From positions 1-15,525 of the forward strand of contig JBBQAA010000014.1 in assembly GCA_038276395.1 (NCBI GenBank): DNA of 15,525 nucleotides, written 5' to 3'. The notes under the pieces are model-generated. The model was given only the letters and a program-made list of their open reading frames with translations. It searched no databases and had not been told where the DNA came from. Below are positions 9,401 to 15,525 of the stretch, one piece after another (within the stretch, counting starts at the first letter, position 1; each line of letters begins with the position of its first letter). The stretch comes from JBBQAA01 sp038276395. GTDB lineage: Bacteria; Actinomycetota; Thermoleophilia; Solirubrobacterales; Solirubrobacteraceae. The position numbers and the translations under genes were made by a program.

Positions 9401-9925
9401 TTCCCCCGCCAGCCCGCCCACGACCGCATCTGCCTGGCCGACTTCTACCGGCCGCGCGACAGCGACGCGATCGATGTCTGCGCGATCCAGAACGTGACGG
9501 CGGGCGACGAGGTCACGGAGCTCATGGCGCGGCTCGAGGCCGATGGCGAGTTCGCCGAGCAGCTCTTCGTCCACGGTCTCGGGGTGCAGGTCGCCGAGGG
9601 AATGGCGGAGTGGCTCCACGCCGAGGCGCGGCGCCTGCTCGGGATCGCGCCCGGCCAGGGCCGGCGCTACTCCTGGGGCTACCCGGCCTGCCCGGACCAG
9701 GCCGAGCATGAGAAGATCTTCCGCCTCATGGGCTCCGCCTCGATCGGCCTGCGCCTCTCCGGCGGCTACGCGCTCGAGCCCGAGCAGTCGACGATGGCCA
9801 TCGTCGCCCACCACCCGCAGGCGATCTACTTCGGGATGAAGTCGGGCAAGCTCAGGGCCGAGGCCGTCGCCGACGACGTCATCGCCGGCTCGGAGCGCGA
9901 CCCCTCCCGCCTCGCACCGGCATGA
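6413..9925 (+). CDS. metH: Cobalamin-dependent methionine synthase
   Basis: A complete 1170-aa cytoplasmic enzyme that transfers a methyl group from 5-methyltetrahydrofolate through cobalamin to homocysteine. Four modules are in the usual order. The homocysteine domain (about 1-305) has DGGMGA and the zinc ligands Cys223, Cys290 and Cys291 (NCSTG, GGCCGTTPEH). The pterin domain (about 335-615) starts at LVGERVNSQGSRK. The cobalamin cap and binding domain (about 630-845) has GDVHDIGK with His729 as lower cobalt ligand, and SALL. The reactivation domain (about 900-1150) has RYSWGYPACPD (1085-1095), the AdoMet-binding motif. A Pro-rich linker lies at about 870-898. The start has no ribosome-binding site but a -10 box 7 bases upstream. 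The stop overlaps the next gene. The reactivation domain implies the partner reductase or flavodoxin is elsewhere in the genome. Confidence 0.97.
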   Translation: MRDYLQAARSRTLVFDGGMGATLEMFDLTPADYGGLAGKCHEALVLHRPDVIEGVHASMLDAGAEVLETDTFQASRLKLEEWGLGEHTREINVKAAQIGRQAAGEERFVAGSIGPTGHLPASDDPTLGQIRFGQLVEIFTEQAAGLVEGGSDLIIIETAQDILEVKAAIFGARAAFDAAGRALPIQVSVSLLPNGGKMLLGTPIDAVLTTLQALRVDVVGLNCSTGPEDMRDAIRYLGEHAATPVHCIPNAGIPHQGPDGETIFPEQPGPLADALGEFVERYGVSIVGGCCGTTPEHIAAIAERVGPARTPAPRPERGELGLSSMIAATPLVQEPRPTLVGERVNSQGSRKAKEMLLADDYDGLVQIAEDQVEGGAHVLDLCVALTERQDEDEQMRETVKRISLTQPAPVQVDSTEPEVIRTALEQIPGRAIVNSVNLEAGREKLDGVVPVALAHGAALIALTIDEVGMAKTAERKVEIARRIHDIACGEHGLDPESLIFDCLTFTLTTGDPEWRPSAVATIEGIRAVKAALPGVKTSLGVSNVSFGVGQPARAVLNSVFLHHCVEAGLDLAMVNPNHITPYGEIGEEERRLADDLVFDRAEEALERFIVHFESRGEEEQAEAADPTAGMEPEEALHFHILRRRKDGVEGWIDASVKKIGAVPTLNDVLLPAMKEVGDKFGAGELILPFVLQSAEVMKRAVARLENYLDRIEGYTKGTVVLATVFGDVHDIGKSLVNTILSNNGYTVVDLGKQVPIGTIVEAAKEHEATAIGLSALLVSTSKQMPLCVAELHEQGLEYPVLVGGAAINRDFGRRILYPGGKDSEEVYDPGVFFCKDAFEGLATMDKLVEPEARREIVERVRAEARALREKGPEPAALPTDDDSVRSPARTDTPVPAPPWWGAREVPVDLEDVFHHLDTHVLWKLHWGGRGVKGEAWEKLLREDFRPRLERMWREQDYLRPRAKLGFFPCNAEGNELIVWDPEDFDPAHPRELERLVFPRQPAHDRICLADFYRPRDSDAIDVCAIQNVTAGDEVTELMARLEADGEFAEQLFVHGLGVQVAEGMAEWLHAEARRLLGIAPGQGRRYSWGYPACPDQAEHEKIFRLMGSASIGLRLSGGYALEPEQSTMAIVAHHPQAIYFGMKSGKLRAEAVADDVIAGSERDPSRLAPA

Positions 9926-10272
9926 GACGGGCGCCGGCGGCCCAGGCCGCGATCTGGACGACCGCGGGGAGCCTTCACTTCCTGCGCCCGAGCACGTACG
10001 AGGCGATCATGCCGGACTATCTGCCGGCCCACCGCGAGCTGGTCTACGCCAGCGGCGCCGCGGAGATCGCGGGCGGCCTGGCCATGCTCCACCCCCGGAC
10101 GCAAGGCTTCGCGCGCTGGTGGCTCCTGGCCACGCTCGCGGCGGTCTTCCCCGCCAACCTGCACATGGCGCTCCACCCCGAGCGCTACCGGAAGATCCCG
10201 CCGTGGTCGCTGTGGGCACGGCTGCCCCTGCAGCTCGTCTTCGGGCTCGGCGTCTGGCGCGCGGCGGAGTAG
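9922..10272 (+). CDS. Small DoxX-like membrane protein
   Basis: A 116-aa protein with three to four hydrophobic segments (about 8-20, 40-57, 68-84, 98-112) and the DoxX-family features GSLHFLRPSTYEAIMP at the N-terminus, GAAEIAGGLAML in the middle and FPANLHMALHP after the third helix. DoxX-like proteins are small inner-membrane proteins of poorly known role, linked to redox or thiol stress in mycobacteria. Its ATG overlaps the metH stop (ATGA), so translation is coupled to metH. Functional connection to methionine synthesis is unknown; coupling may reflect compact packing only. Confidence 0.8.
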   Translation: MRRAPAAQAAIWTTAGSLHFLRPSTYEAIMPDYLPAHRELVYASGAAEIAGGLAMLHPRTQGFARWWLLATLAAVFPANLHMALHPERYRKIPPWSLWARLPLQLVFGLGVWRAAE

Positions 10273-10283
10273 GGCTCGGGGCG

Positions 10284-10289
10284 TAGGCT
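10284..10289 (+). promoter_or_regulatory. -10 box of the alpha/beta hydrolase gene (leaderless)
   Basis: TAGGCT lies 6 bases before the ATG at 10296 in the 23-base gap after the DoxX-like gene. No Shine-Dalgarno sequence is present, so the hydrolase probably has its own leaderless transcript besides any read-through from metH. Confidence 0.45.
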
Positions 10290-10295
10290 GCGGCC

Positions 10296-11111
10296 ATGCC
10301 CACCGCCACCGTCAACGGAACTGAGATCTACTACGAGTCCCACGGGGAGGGCGAGCCGCTCCTCTGCGTGATGGGCCTCGCCGCGGACACGATGTCCTGG
10401 GCTCTGCAGGTGCCCGCGTTCTCCGAGCGCCACCGGGCCGTCTTCTTCGACAACCGCGACGTGGGGCAGTCGGGCTACGTCACGAGGGACTACACGGTCA
10501 GGGACATGGCGCACGACGCCATCGGGCTGGCCGACGAGCTCGGCCTCGACACCTTCCACCTGCTCGGCGTCTCGATGGGCGGCATGATCGCCCAGGAGGT
10601 CGCGCTCGCCGTGCCCGAGCGGATCCGCACGCTGACGCTCGTCGTGACCTTCGGGGGCGCCGGGCGCTGGGGGGTCGAGAAGGGGCGGATCTGGACCAAG
10701 GACGCCGAGCACAAGACGCGCGAGGACATGATCGACGAGCTCCTGCTCCTCTGCCTCTCAGAGAAGACCTTCGAGAACGTGGAGATGTGCGCGTTCCTCA
10801 AGGACATGATGATGCAGAATCCGCATCCCCAGCAGCCCGAGGGCTTCGCGCGCCAGCTCGCGGCGGCCAGCGGCCACGAGACGCGCGACCGGCTCGGCAA
10901 GCTCGCGATGCCCGTGCACGTCATCGGCGCCGAGGAGGACGTGCTCGTCCCGGTGTGGAAGTCCCGCGAGCTCGCGCGGATCATCTCCGGGGCGGAGCTG
11001 ACCGTGCTCGAGGGCGCGGCGCACGGCGTGAACCTCGAGCGCGCGGAGGAGTTCAACGCCGCGGTGCTCGAGTTCCTGGCCGAGCACGCGGAGGCGGGCG
11101 CGCCGGCCTGA
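10296..11111 (+). CDS. Alpha/beta-fold hydrolase
   Basis: A 271-aa soluble hydrolase. The fold is shown by YYESHGEGEPLLCVMG (oxyanion strand), FFDNRDVGQSG (50-60), the nucleophile elbow GVSMGG with Ser93, the acid in IGAEEDVLVP (Asp215) and the base in EGAAHGVNLE (His243). A cap region rich in Met and acidic residues (about 130-185) separates the halves. It is closest by eye to the enol-lactonase/haloperoxidase-like group. The substrate cannot be told: esters, lactones and epoxides are all possible. No signal peptide. Preceded by its own -10 box and followed by a hairpin between convergent genes. Confidence 0.9.
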   Translation: MPTATVNGTEIYYESHGEGEPLLCVMGLAADTMSWALQVPAFSERHRAVFFDNRDVGQSGYVTRDYTVRDMAHDAIGLADELGLDTFHLLGVSMGGMIAQEVALAVPERIRTLTLVVTFGGAGRWGVEKGRIWTKDAEHKTREDMIDELLLLCLSEKTFENVEMCAFLKDMMMQNPHPQQPEGFARQLAAASGHETRDRLGKLAMPVHVIGAEEDVLVPVWKSRELARIISGAELTVLEGAAHGVNLERAEEFNAAVLEFLAEHAEAGAPA

Positions 11112-11117
11112 GGCTTC

Positions 11118-11151
11118 GCGGTCGGTCCCGCGGGGGGATCGACCGGACCGC
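11118..11151. terminator. Hairpin between convergent genes
   Basis: GCGGTCGGTC (11118-11127) pairs with GACC-G-GACCGC (11141-11151), ten pairs with one bulged G. It lies in the 57-base gap between the stop of the hydrolase and the stop of the glycosyltransferase fusion, so it could end transcription from both sides. No T-run. Confidence 0.4.
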
Positions 11152-11168
11152 GCCGCCGCCGCGCGCCG

Positions 11169-13496
11169 CTACGCCTCGACCCGTGAGCCCCGCCCGCGTT
11201 CCCCGCGCGGCGCGAGCGTGACCGGCGCGGTGTGCATGGCGCGGAGCTTCACGTCCTTCCAGGACAGCCCCTCCTTGACGAGCGCCGGACCGCCCATGAC
11301 GACCGCGGTGGCGATCTCGACGGCCTGCAGGACGATGCCGTAGCCGAGCGCGTCGGCGCTCGAGACGTGGAAGGCGCCGTGGAGGACGGCCACGCAGGCG
11401 GCCTGGAAGACCCCGAGGTTCGACGGCGTGGCGGGCAGGACGGCGGTGACGTTGACGGCGAAGAGGACCGCCGCCGCGGCGCCGACGCCCGCCTGATGCT
11501 CGAGGCCGAGCGCGACGAGCAGCGCGTAGCAGGAGAACCACTGAAGCGCCCACGCGGCGAGCTGGGCGACGGTGGCAGTCGCGCCGAGCCGCGGCGAGCG
11601 GAAGACCGACAGGCCCGAGCGCACGCGGTGCAGCGCGGCGCGCGCCTGGGCGATCGCCCGGTGGGCGCGGGCCGAGCGCGAGCTGTCCCGCCCGAGCAGC
11701 GTGGGAGCGAGGAGGACGGCGGCGAGCATCGCCAGCGGCAGCACGGAGACCAGTAGGAGCGCGCCGTGATGCCCCCGGAAGAGGTCGACCGAGGAGAACA
11801 TGACGACGCCGAGTATCGCCAGCGCCAGCAGGTTCAGGAGCGTCTGGGAGATGACCGTGCCGAGCACGATCGGCAGGTCGTCGCGCGGCCGACCGGTGCG
11901 CCGGGCGACGACGACCGCGCGCGAGGGCTCGCCGAGGCGCGCGGGGAGCGTCGCCGACATGAGGACCCCGATGAACGTTCCCTGCAGGGCGTCGGTCAGG
12001 CGGACCCGGGAGCTGGGCAGCGCGGCCTTGAGGATCGCGTGCCAGGCCACGCCACGCGCGGCCATCGAGAGGCACATCAGCCCGAGCCCGAACAGGACCC
12101 AGGGCAGGCTCGAGTTGATGAGCGTCCGCGCCACGGAGTCGAAGCCGATCCGCTGCAGCGCCAGGTAGGCGAGCAGCGCACCGCCCCCCATGGCCACGCC
12201 CAGCCCGATCCTCCGTGCGGCGGCGACGGCCGGGCGGCGGCGGCCGGTGAGCGCCGGCTCGAGCGTGGGCAGGCGGCGGGCGCGCACGGCGGGCAGGCCG
12301 TCGGCGGGCGCGGCACCGATCCGCTCGGTCACCGCGCGTGCGCGCGGCCGCGCCGCGCGGGCGAGCACGCCCGCGTCCTCGTAGGCGGTCATGACCTCCT
12401 CGGCCACGTGTGGCCAGGCGTAGCGCTCGGCGGCCGCGCCCGCGGCGCGGGCCATGCGCGCGCGGCGCTCGGGCTCGTGGGCCAGGTCGTGCAGGGCCTC
12501 GGCCAGCGCGGTGGCGTCGCCCCGCGGGACGAGCACGCCCTGCTCGCCGTGGCTCAGCACGTCGCGGTAGCCCGCGATGTCCGAGGCCACGACCGGCGTC
12601 CCCGTCGCGAAGGCCTCGGTGAGGACCATGCCGAAGGACTCTCCGCCGAGAGAGGGCGCGCAGAGCACGTCGGCGGCGGCCAGCTCCACGCGCTTCTCGG
12701 CGTCGTCGACCTTCCCGAGCACGGTGATGCCGCGCCGGTCGGTCACGAGCGGCGCCACCTCCTCCTCCCGCGCGCCGATGATCCGGAGCTCGGCCGGAAC
12801 GTGCTCGCGGAGGGCCTCGAAGGCACGCAGCAGGATGGGCAGTCCCTTGCGCTCGACGGCCTGGCCGACGAACAGGAGCCTGAGCACGTCATCGGCGGGC
12901 GCGGCCGGGAGCGCCGGTGCCGCGAAGGGAAGCCCGACGCCGTTGGGGATGACGCGGTAGCGCCCGCCGAAGAAGCGGCGACCGGTCCAGGCGGCGGCCT
13001 CGGAGACCGCGATCCGCACGTGGAGCCGGTTCAGCACGCGCCGCACCCCGAAGACGTTGGCGAGGTTGTTGGAGATGACGTTCTCGCTGTAGCAGTGGAA
13101 GGTGCCGACGAGCGGGACGCCGGTCGTCGAGGCCGCGGCGTCCCACCCGAGGATGGGCGCGACCGGCTCATGCACGTGGACGACGTCGTAGGCCCCGTGG
13201 CGGAGCTCGTGGCGCATCGCCGCCACGCCGCCGGGCGTGACCATGACGTTCGAGACCGCCCCGTTGGCGGGGAGCCCGACCGTGCGGCCGAGCGGCACGA
13301 CGTAATCCGGCAGCTCGCGCTCCTGCGCGTGATGGCCGCGATGGAGCCGCGCCGAGCGCGTCCCGGGGGGGTCCGCGGGCGTGAGCACCCGCACGTGGTG
13401 GCCCTCGCCGGAGAACTCCTCGGCGAGCGCCTCGATATGCCGGGTCACCCCGCCCGGGTAGGTCCATGAGTAGGGCGAGACGAGCGCGATGCGCAT
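11169..13496 (-). CDS. PimA-like GT4 glycosyltransferase fused to a flippase-like membrane domain
   Basis: A 775-aa two-part protein. Residues 1-375 are a GT-B family 4 glycosyltransferase: SPYSWTYPGGVTRHI (7-21), VVHVHEPVAP (105-114), IPNGV (183-187), FVGQAVERKG (209-218) and the E-x7-E pair Glu286/Glu294 in ESFGMVLTEAF. The start resembles actinobacterial PimA, which adds mannose to phosphatidylinositol on the cytoplasmic face. After an Arg/Pro/Ala-rich linker (about 378-428), residues 430-745 form about eight membrane segments of the UPF0104/LPG-synthase TM type, with GTFIGVLMSATLPARLGEPSRA (506-527) and ATPSNLGVFQ (689-698). Members of that family move or modify lipids. The fusion suggests a glycolipid is made and then moved or anchored by one chain; that is inference. 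A TAATCT -10 box lies 6 bases before the ATG. Back to back with hemQ. Confidence 0.9.
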   Translation of the reverse strand: MRIALVSPYSWTYPGGVTRHIEALAEEFSGEGHHVRVLTPADPPGTRSARLHRGHHAQERELPDYVVPLGRTVGLPANGAVSNVMVTPGGVAAMRHELRHGAYDVVHVHEPVAPILGWDAAASTTGVPLVGTFHCYSENVISNNLANVFGVRRVLNRLHVRIAVSEAAAWTGRRFFGGRYRVIPNGVGLPFAAPALPAAPADDVLRLLFVGQAVERKGLPILLRAFEALREHVPAELRIIGAREEEVAPLVTDRRGITVLGKVDDAEKRVELAAADVLCAPSLGGESFGMVLTEAFATGTPVVASDIAGYRDVLSHGEQGVLVPRGDATALAEALHDLAHEPERRARMARAAGAAAERYAWPHVAEEVMTAYEDAGVLARAARPRARAVTERIGAAPADGLPAVRARRLPTLEPALTGRRRPAVAAARRIGLGVAMGGGALLAYLALQRIGFDSVARTLINSSLPWVLFGLGLMCLSMAARGVAWHAILKAALPSSRVRLTDALQGTFIGVLMSATLPARLGEPSRAVVVARRTGRPRDDLPIVLGTVISQTLLNLLALAILGVVMFSSVDLFRGHHGALLLVSVLPLAMLAAVLLAPTLLGRDSSRSARAHRAIAQARAALHRVRSGLSVFRSPRLGATATVAQLAAWALQWFSCYALLVALGLEHQAGVGAAAAVLFAVNVTAVLPATPSNLGVFQAACVAVLHGAFHVSSADALGYGIVLQAVEIATAVVMGGPALVKEGLSWKDVKLRAMHTAPVTLAPRGERGRGSRVEA

Positions 13497-13502
13497 CGGT
13501 GG

Positions 13503-13508
13503 AGATTA
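13503..13508 (-). promoter_or_regulatory. -10 box of the glycosyltransferase fusion (leaderless)
   Basis: On the minus strand TAATCT is followed by 6 bases and then the ATG at 13496, with no Shine-Dalgarno sequence. The hemQ -10 box is 11 bases away on the other strand, so the two promoters overlap. Confidence 0.5.
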
Positions 13509-13519
13509 GCCCCCGGGGA

Positions 13520-13525
13520 TAGAGT
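13520..13525 (+). promoter_or_regulatory. -10 box of hemQ
   Basis: TAGAGT fits TANNNT and lies 13 bases before the ATG at 13539. A start about 7 bases downstream would leave a leader of only about 6-8 bases without a ribosome-binding site. Confidence 0.4.
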
Positions 13526-13538
13526 GGTTACACCCACG

Positions 13539-14228
13539 ATGCCCGTTCGCCACTACGTCAAGTACACCTTCCTGCAGGTCGATCCGGCCTGGCGCCGGCG
13601 TGAGGAGGACGAGCGCGCGCAGGACAAGCGCGAGTTCATCGCCGCCTGCGAGGATTTCGCCGACGGGCACCTCCTGCGCTCCTTCTCCTGCGTGGGCACT
13701 CGGGGGGACTGCGACCTGCTCCTGCTCTCCCAGGCCGAGAACCTCGAGCGGATCCACGAGTTCCACGTCGTCCTGAACCAGTCGGGGCTCATGCGCTACG
13801 CGGAGATCCCCTACTCGTTCCTGGCGATGACGAAGCCCTCGGAGTACTCGGAGGAGTCGCGCCTGGAGATCCGGCCGGGCTCCACGCGCTACCTGTTCGT
13901 CTACCCGTTCATAAAGACGCGCGGGTGGTACGGGCTCCCGGCCGACGAGCGCTACCGGATCATGCAGGAACACATCCGCGTCGGGCGCGAGTACCCGCGG
14001 ATCGACCTGAACACGAGCTACTCCTTCGGCCTGGATGACCAGGAGTTCGTCGTCGCCTTCGAGGGCGACGACCCGGCCGAGTTCCTCGATCTCGTCCAGC
14101 GGCTGCGCACGACCGAGTCCTCGGCCTACACCAAGGCCGACACCCCCACCTTCACCTGCCTGGCCGCCTCGCTCGAGCGCTGCCTGGGCGCCCTCGACGG
14201 CGCGAGCCTCGGCGTCGCGGCCCCGTGA
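13539..14228 (+). CDS. hemQ: HemQ, chlorite dismutase-family coproheme decarboxylase
   Basis: A 229-aa cytoplasmic protein of the chlorite dismutase fold. In actinobacteria and firmicutes HemQ (ChdC) carries out the last step of heme b synthesis, peroxide-driven decarboxylation of coproheme. Marks are YVKYTFLQVD (6-15), YPFIKTRGWYGLPADER (122-138, with a Tyr at the place of the catalytic tyrosine), MQEHIRVGREYP (142-153) with His145 as likely proximal heme ligand, and TSYSFGLDDQEFVVAFE (159-175). The arginine typical of true chlorite-degrading enzymes is replaced by Gln168, as expected for HemQ. The ATG at 13539 is preferred over a GTG at 13524, which would overlap the -10 box. Its stop overlaps the next gene. 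Other heme genes are not in the window. Confidence 0.9.
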   Translation: MPVRHYVKYTFLQVDPAWRRREEDERAQDKREFIAACEDFADGHLLRSFSCVGTRGDCDLLLLSQAENLERIHEFHVVLNQSGLMRYAEIPYSFLAMTKPSEYSEESRLEIRPGSTRYLFVYPFIKTRGWYGLPADERYRIMQEHIRVGREYPRIDLNTSYSFGLDDQEFVVAFEGDDPAEFLDLVQRLRTTESSAYTKADTPTFTCLAASLERCLGALDGASLGVAAP

Positions 14229-14842
14229 GCGCCGCGGCGGCGGCCGCGCACCTCGCCGGGGCCGACCCCGTCATGGGAGGGCTCGTGGCCGTCCACGGCG
14301 TCCTGCCCGAGCCCGAGCCGCGCGGGGAAACGCTCTACGGCACGCTCGTCCGGGCGATCGCCGGCCAGCAGCTCTCCGTGCTCGTGGCGCGGAAGATCCA
14401 CGCGCGGCTGCTCGAGTTCTTCGACGGCCGCACGCCGACACCGGCCGAGGTGCTCGCCGCCGACCCGGAGGCGATGCGCGCCGCGGCGGGGCTCTCGCGG
14501 GCCAAGGTCACCTTCCTGCGCTCGCTGGCCGGGCACGTGGAGGACGGCTCGCTCGAGCTCGAGCGGCTCGAGGAGCTGCCGGACGCGGAGGTCGTGGCCG
14601 AGCTCGTCCAGGTCAAGGGCCTCGGGGTGTGGACGGCGCAGGTGTTCCTGCTCTTCACGCTCGGCCGCCCCGACATCCTCATCGTCGGCGACCTCGGCGT
14701 GCGTCGCGGCGCCGAGCGGGCCTACGGGCTGGCGGGGCTACCGGCACCGGCCGAGCTCGAGGGGCTGGCCGAGCCGTGGCGGCCCTGGCGCTCCTACGCG
14801 TGCCGGTACCTGTGGGCGTCGTTGGCCAACGCGCCGGAGTGA
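14225..14842 (+). CDS. AlkA-family DNA-3-methyladenine glycosylase II
   Basis: A 205-aa DNA repair enzyme of the HhH-GPD superfamily, which removes alkylated bases. Visible marks are LYGTLVRAIAGQQLSVLVARKI (37-58), the helix-hairpin-helix LVQVKGLGVWTAQV (127-140) and the catalytic Asp in LIVGDLGVRRG (Asp156). It lacks the N-terminal domain of E. coli AlkA (282 aa), which fits the short actinobacterial and archaeal forms. The GTG start at 14225 overlaps the hemQ stop (GTGA), so the two are translationally coupled. Why a repair gene follows a heme gene is unknown. Confidence 0.9.
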   Translation: MSAAAAAAHLAGADPVMGGLVAVHGVLPEPEPRGETLYGTLVRAIAGQQLSVLVARKIHARLLEFFDGRTPTPAEVLAADPEAMRAAAGLSRAKVTFLRSLAGHVEDGSLELERLEELPDAEVVAELVQVKGLGVWTAQVFLLFTLGRPDILIVGDLGVRRGAERAYGLAGLPAPAELEGLAEPWRPWRSYACRYLWASLANAPE

Positions 14843-14888
14843 GGGTCGCTCGCGCACGCGGCGGCGGCGGGCGGACGGCGGCCGCGCG

Positions 14889-15320
14889 CTACGCGAGAAC
14901 AGCGCCGGCTGCGCCGCGGCGAGCTCCCGCTGCGGCCCGGCGGCCAGCGCCACGCCGTCCCGGCCCGCGCGCTTGACCGCGTAGTCGGCGCGGGCGAAAA
15001 GGTCGCTGGGAGACTCTCCCTGGCGGCGATGGCCGCGCCGACGGAGATCGTCACCCCGTCGAGCGGGCGCACGGAGCCGACGAGCCGGCTCCCGACGGCG
15101 AGCGCCTCCTCGGCCGAGCCGAGCTCGACGAGCGCGGCGAACTCGCCCCCGCCGATCCGGAAGAGCGAGTCGCTCGATCGCAGCGCGCCGGTGAGCGCCT
15201 CGGCGACGCCGCGCAGCGTCTCGTCGCCCGCCAGGTGGCCGTGGCGGTCGTTGATCTGCTTGAAGCCACGGGCGCGAGGGCGTCCTCGACGCGCGCGCGA
15301 GTGTCAGCGGGGCGCGGCAC
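14889..15320 (-). pseudogene. Decayed GGDEF-domain (diguanylate cyclase-like) gene
   Basis: From a GTG at 15320 the frame reads PRPADTRARVEDALAPVA, then jumps without a match into GFKQINDRHGHLAGDETL in another frame (from 15267). The DPLTGLxNR half of a GGDEF domain is missing, so an internal segment is lost. The rest reads GVAEAL, then RIGGGEFAAL (15139-15153 codes GGGEF, where GGDEF or GGEEF is expected, one base from a normal Asp codon), then VTISVGAAIAAR. A further one-base loss near 15012-15020 shifts the frame to ESPSDLFARADYAVKRAGRDGV, the normal GGDEF end. A TAG at 14891-14889 is the nearest stop in one frame. Three separate lesions make this a dead gene. An intact version would have made cyclic di-GMP or been a degenerate sensor. 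Confidence 0.8.
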
Positions 15321-15326
15321 CCCGGC

Positions 15327-15332
15327 AGTATC
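15327..15332 (-). promoter_or_regulatory. -10-like box of the decayed GGDEF gene
   Basis: On the minus strand GATACT lies 6 bases before the GTG at 15320, the same spacing as at the other leaderless genes here. Its presence supports placing the original start at 15320. Confidence 0.35.
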
Positions 15333-15385
15333 GGGCGCTCCCCGGCGAAGCGTGAACGAACGGCGCGGGCGCGCGAGGGACCGCG

Positions 15386-15525
15386 TCAGACGGCGGAGCC
15401 GCAGTCCTGCTCTTCCGAGACCCGGAAGGAGGAACCGCACCCGCAGGCGGCGACGACGTTCGGGTTCTCGACCTTGAAGCCGGCGCCCATGAGCTCCTCG
15501 ACGTAGTCGATGGTCGAGCCGTCGA
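15386..15525 (-). CDS. erpA: Iron-sulfur cluster carrier, ErpA/IscA/SufA (HesB-like) family, C-terminal part
   Basis: The last 45 residues of an A-type Fe-S carrier; the start lies outside the window. It reads DGSTIDYVEELMGAGFKVENPN followed by AACGCGSSF and ends EEQDCGSAV. The CGCGSSF block holds two of the three conserved cluster-binding cysteines. The third, upstream, is not covered. These proteins deliver [Fe-S] clusters to target enzymes. The TGA is at 15388-15386. A 65-base gap separates it from the decayed GGDEF gene in the same direction. The family is certain; erpA versus iscA/sufA cannot be settled from this end. Confidence 0.85.
   Translation of the reverse strand, partial: DGSTIDYVEELMGAGFKVENPNVVAACGCGSSFRVSEEQDCGSAV

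Noticed and set aside
6311..9814. A 1167-codon open frame on the minus strand opposite metH
   Set aside because: It mirrors metH codon by codon, has no recognisable domain and is low in complexity. Long antisense frames are expected at this GC content.
13524..13538. GTG start five codons upstream for hemQ
   Set aside because: It overlaps the likely -10 box, and the family N-terminus begins at MPVRHYVKY.

Overview
This is strongly GC-rich bacterial DNA, most likely from an actinobacterium of the Thermoleophilia/Solirubrobacterales type. The pointers are codons almost always ending in G or C, several genes whose start codon lies 6-7 bases after a TANNNT -10 box with no Shine-Dalgarno sequence (leaderless transcripts), a HemQ-type heme gene, and a PimA-like mannosyltransferase. 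The lineage is inferred from gene content. No rRNA, tRNA, CRISPR array or insertion sequence was seen.

Left part (1-5657), nitrogen assimilation. A minus-strand operon encodes an ammonium transporter (amt), a PII signal protein and a PucR-type regulator, each overlapping the next by 4 bases. The PucR gene carries a one-base deletion inside its DNA-binding helix. The PII protein lacks the Tyr51 that is normally uridylylated or adenylylated. Divergent from this operon is a complete type III glutamine synthetase (GlnN type, 718 aa). The ~200-base space between them holds several inverted repeats. The first 35 bases are the start of another minus-strand gene whose ribosome-binding site is buried in a 17-bp hairpin.

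Middle part (5584-11151), mixed housekeeping. It holds a broken polygalactosaminidase-like gene (minus strand), a small CsbD stress protein, and a complete four-module cobalamin-dependent methionine synthase (metH). A 26-bp near-perfect palindrome covers the metH -35 region. A small DoxX-like membrane protein overlaps the metH stop, and an alpha/beta hydrolase with its own leaderless promoter follows.

Right part (11169-15525). A minus-strand gene encodes a PimA-like glycosyltransferase fused to a flippase-like (UPF0104/LPG-synthase TM) membrane domain. Back to back with it, from overlapping promoters, lies hemQ, which overlaps an AlkA-family DNA glycosylase. Then come a decayed GGDEF (diguanylate cyclase-like) gene and, at the window edge, the C-terminus of an ErpA/IscA-type iron-sulfur carrier.

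Three genes are frame-broken (PucR, polygalactosaminidase-like, GGDEF), all on the minus strand, while the large housekeeping genes are intact. The two single-base losses could be assembly errors. The missing segments in the other two genes look like real decay. I see no mobile element or defence system. The most novel-looking items are the Tyr51-less PII in an Amt-PII-PucR operon facing a type III glutamine synthetase, the glycosyltransferase-flippase fusion, the metH operator, and the hairpin over a ribosome-binding site at the left edge.
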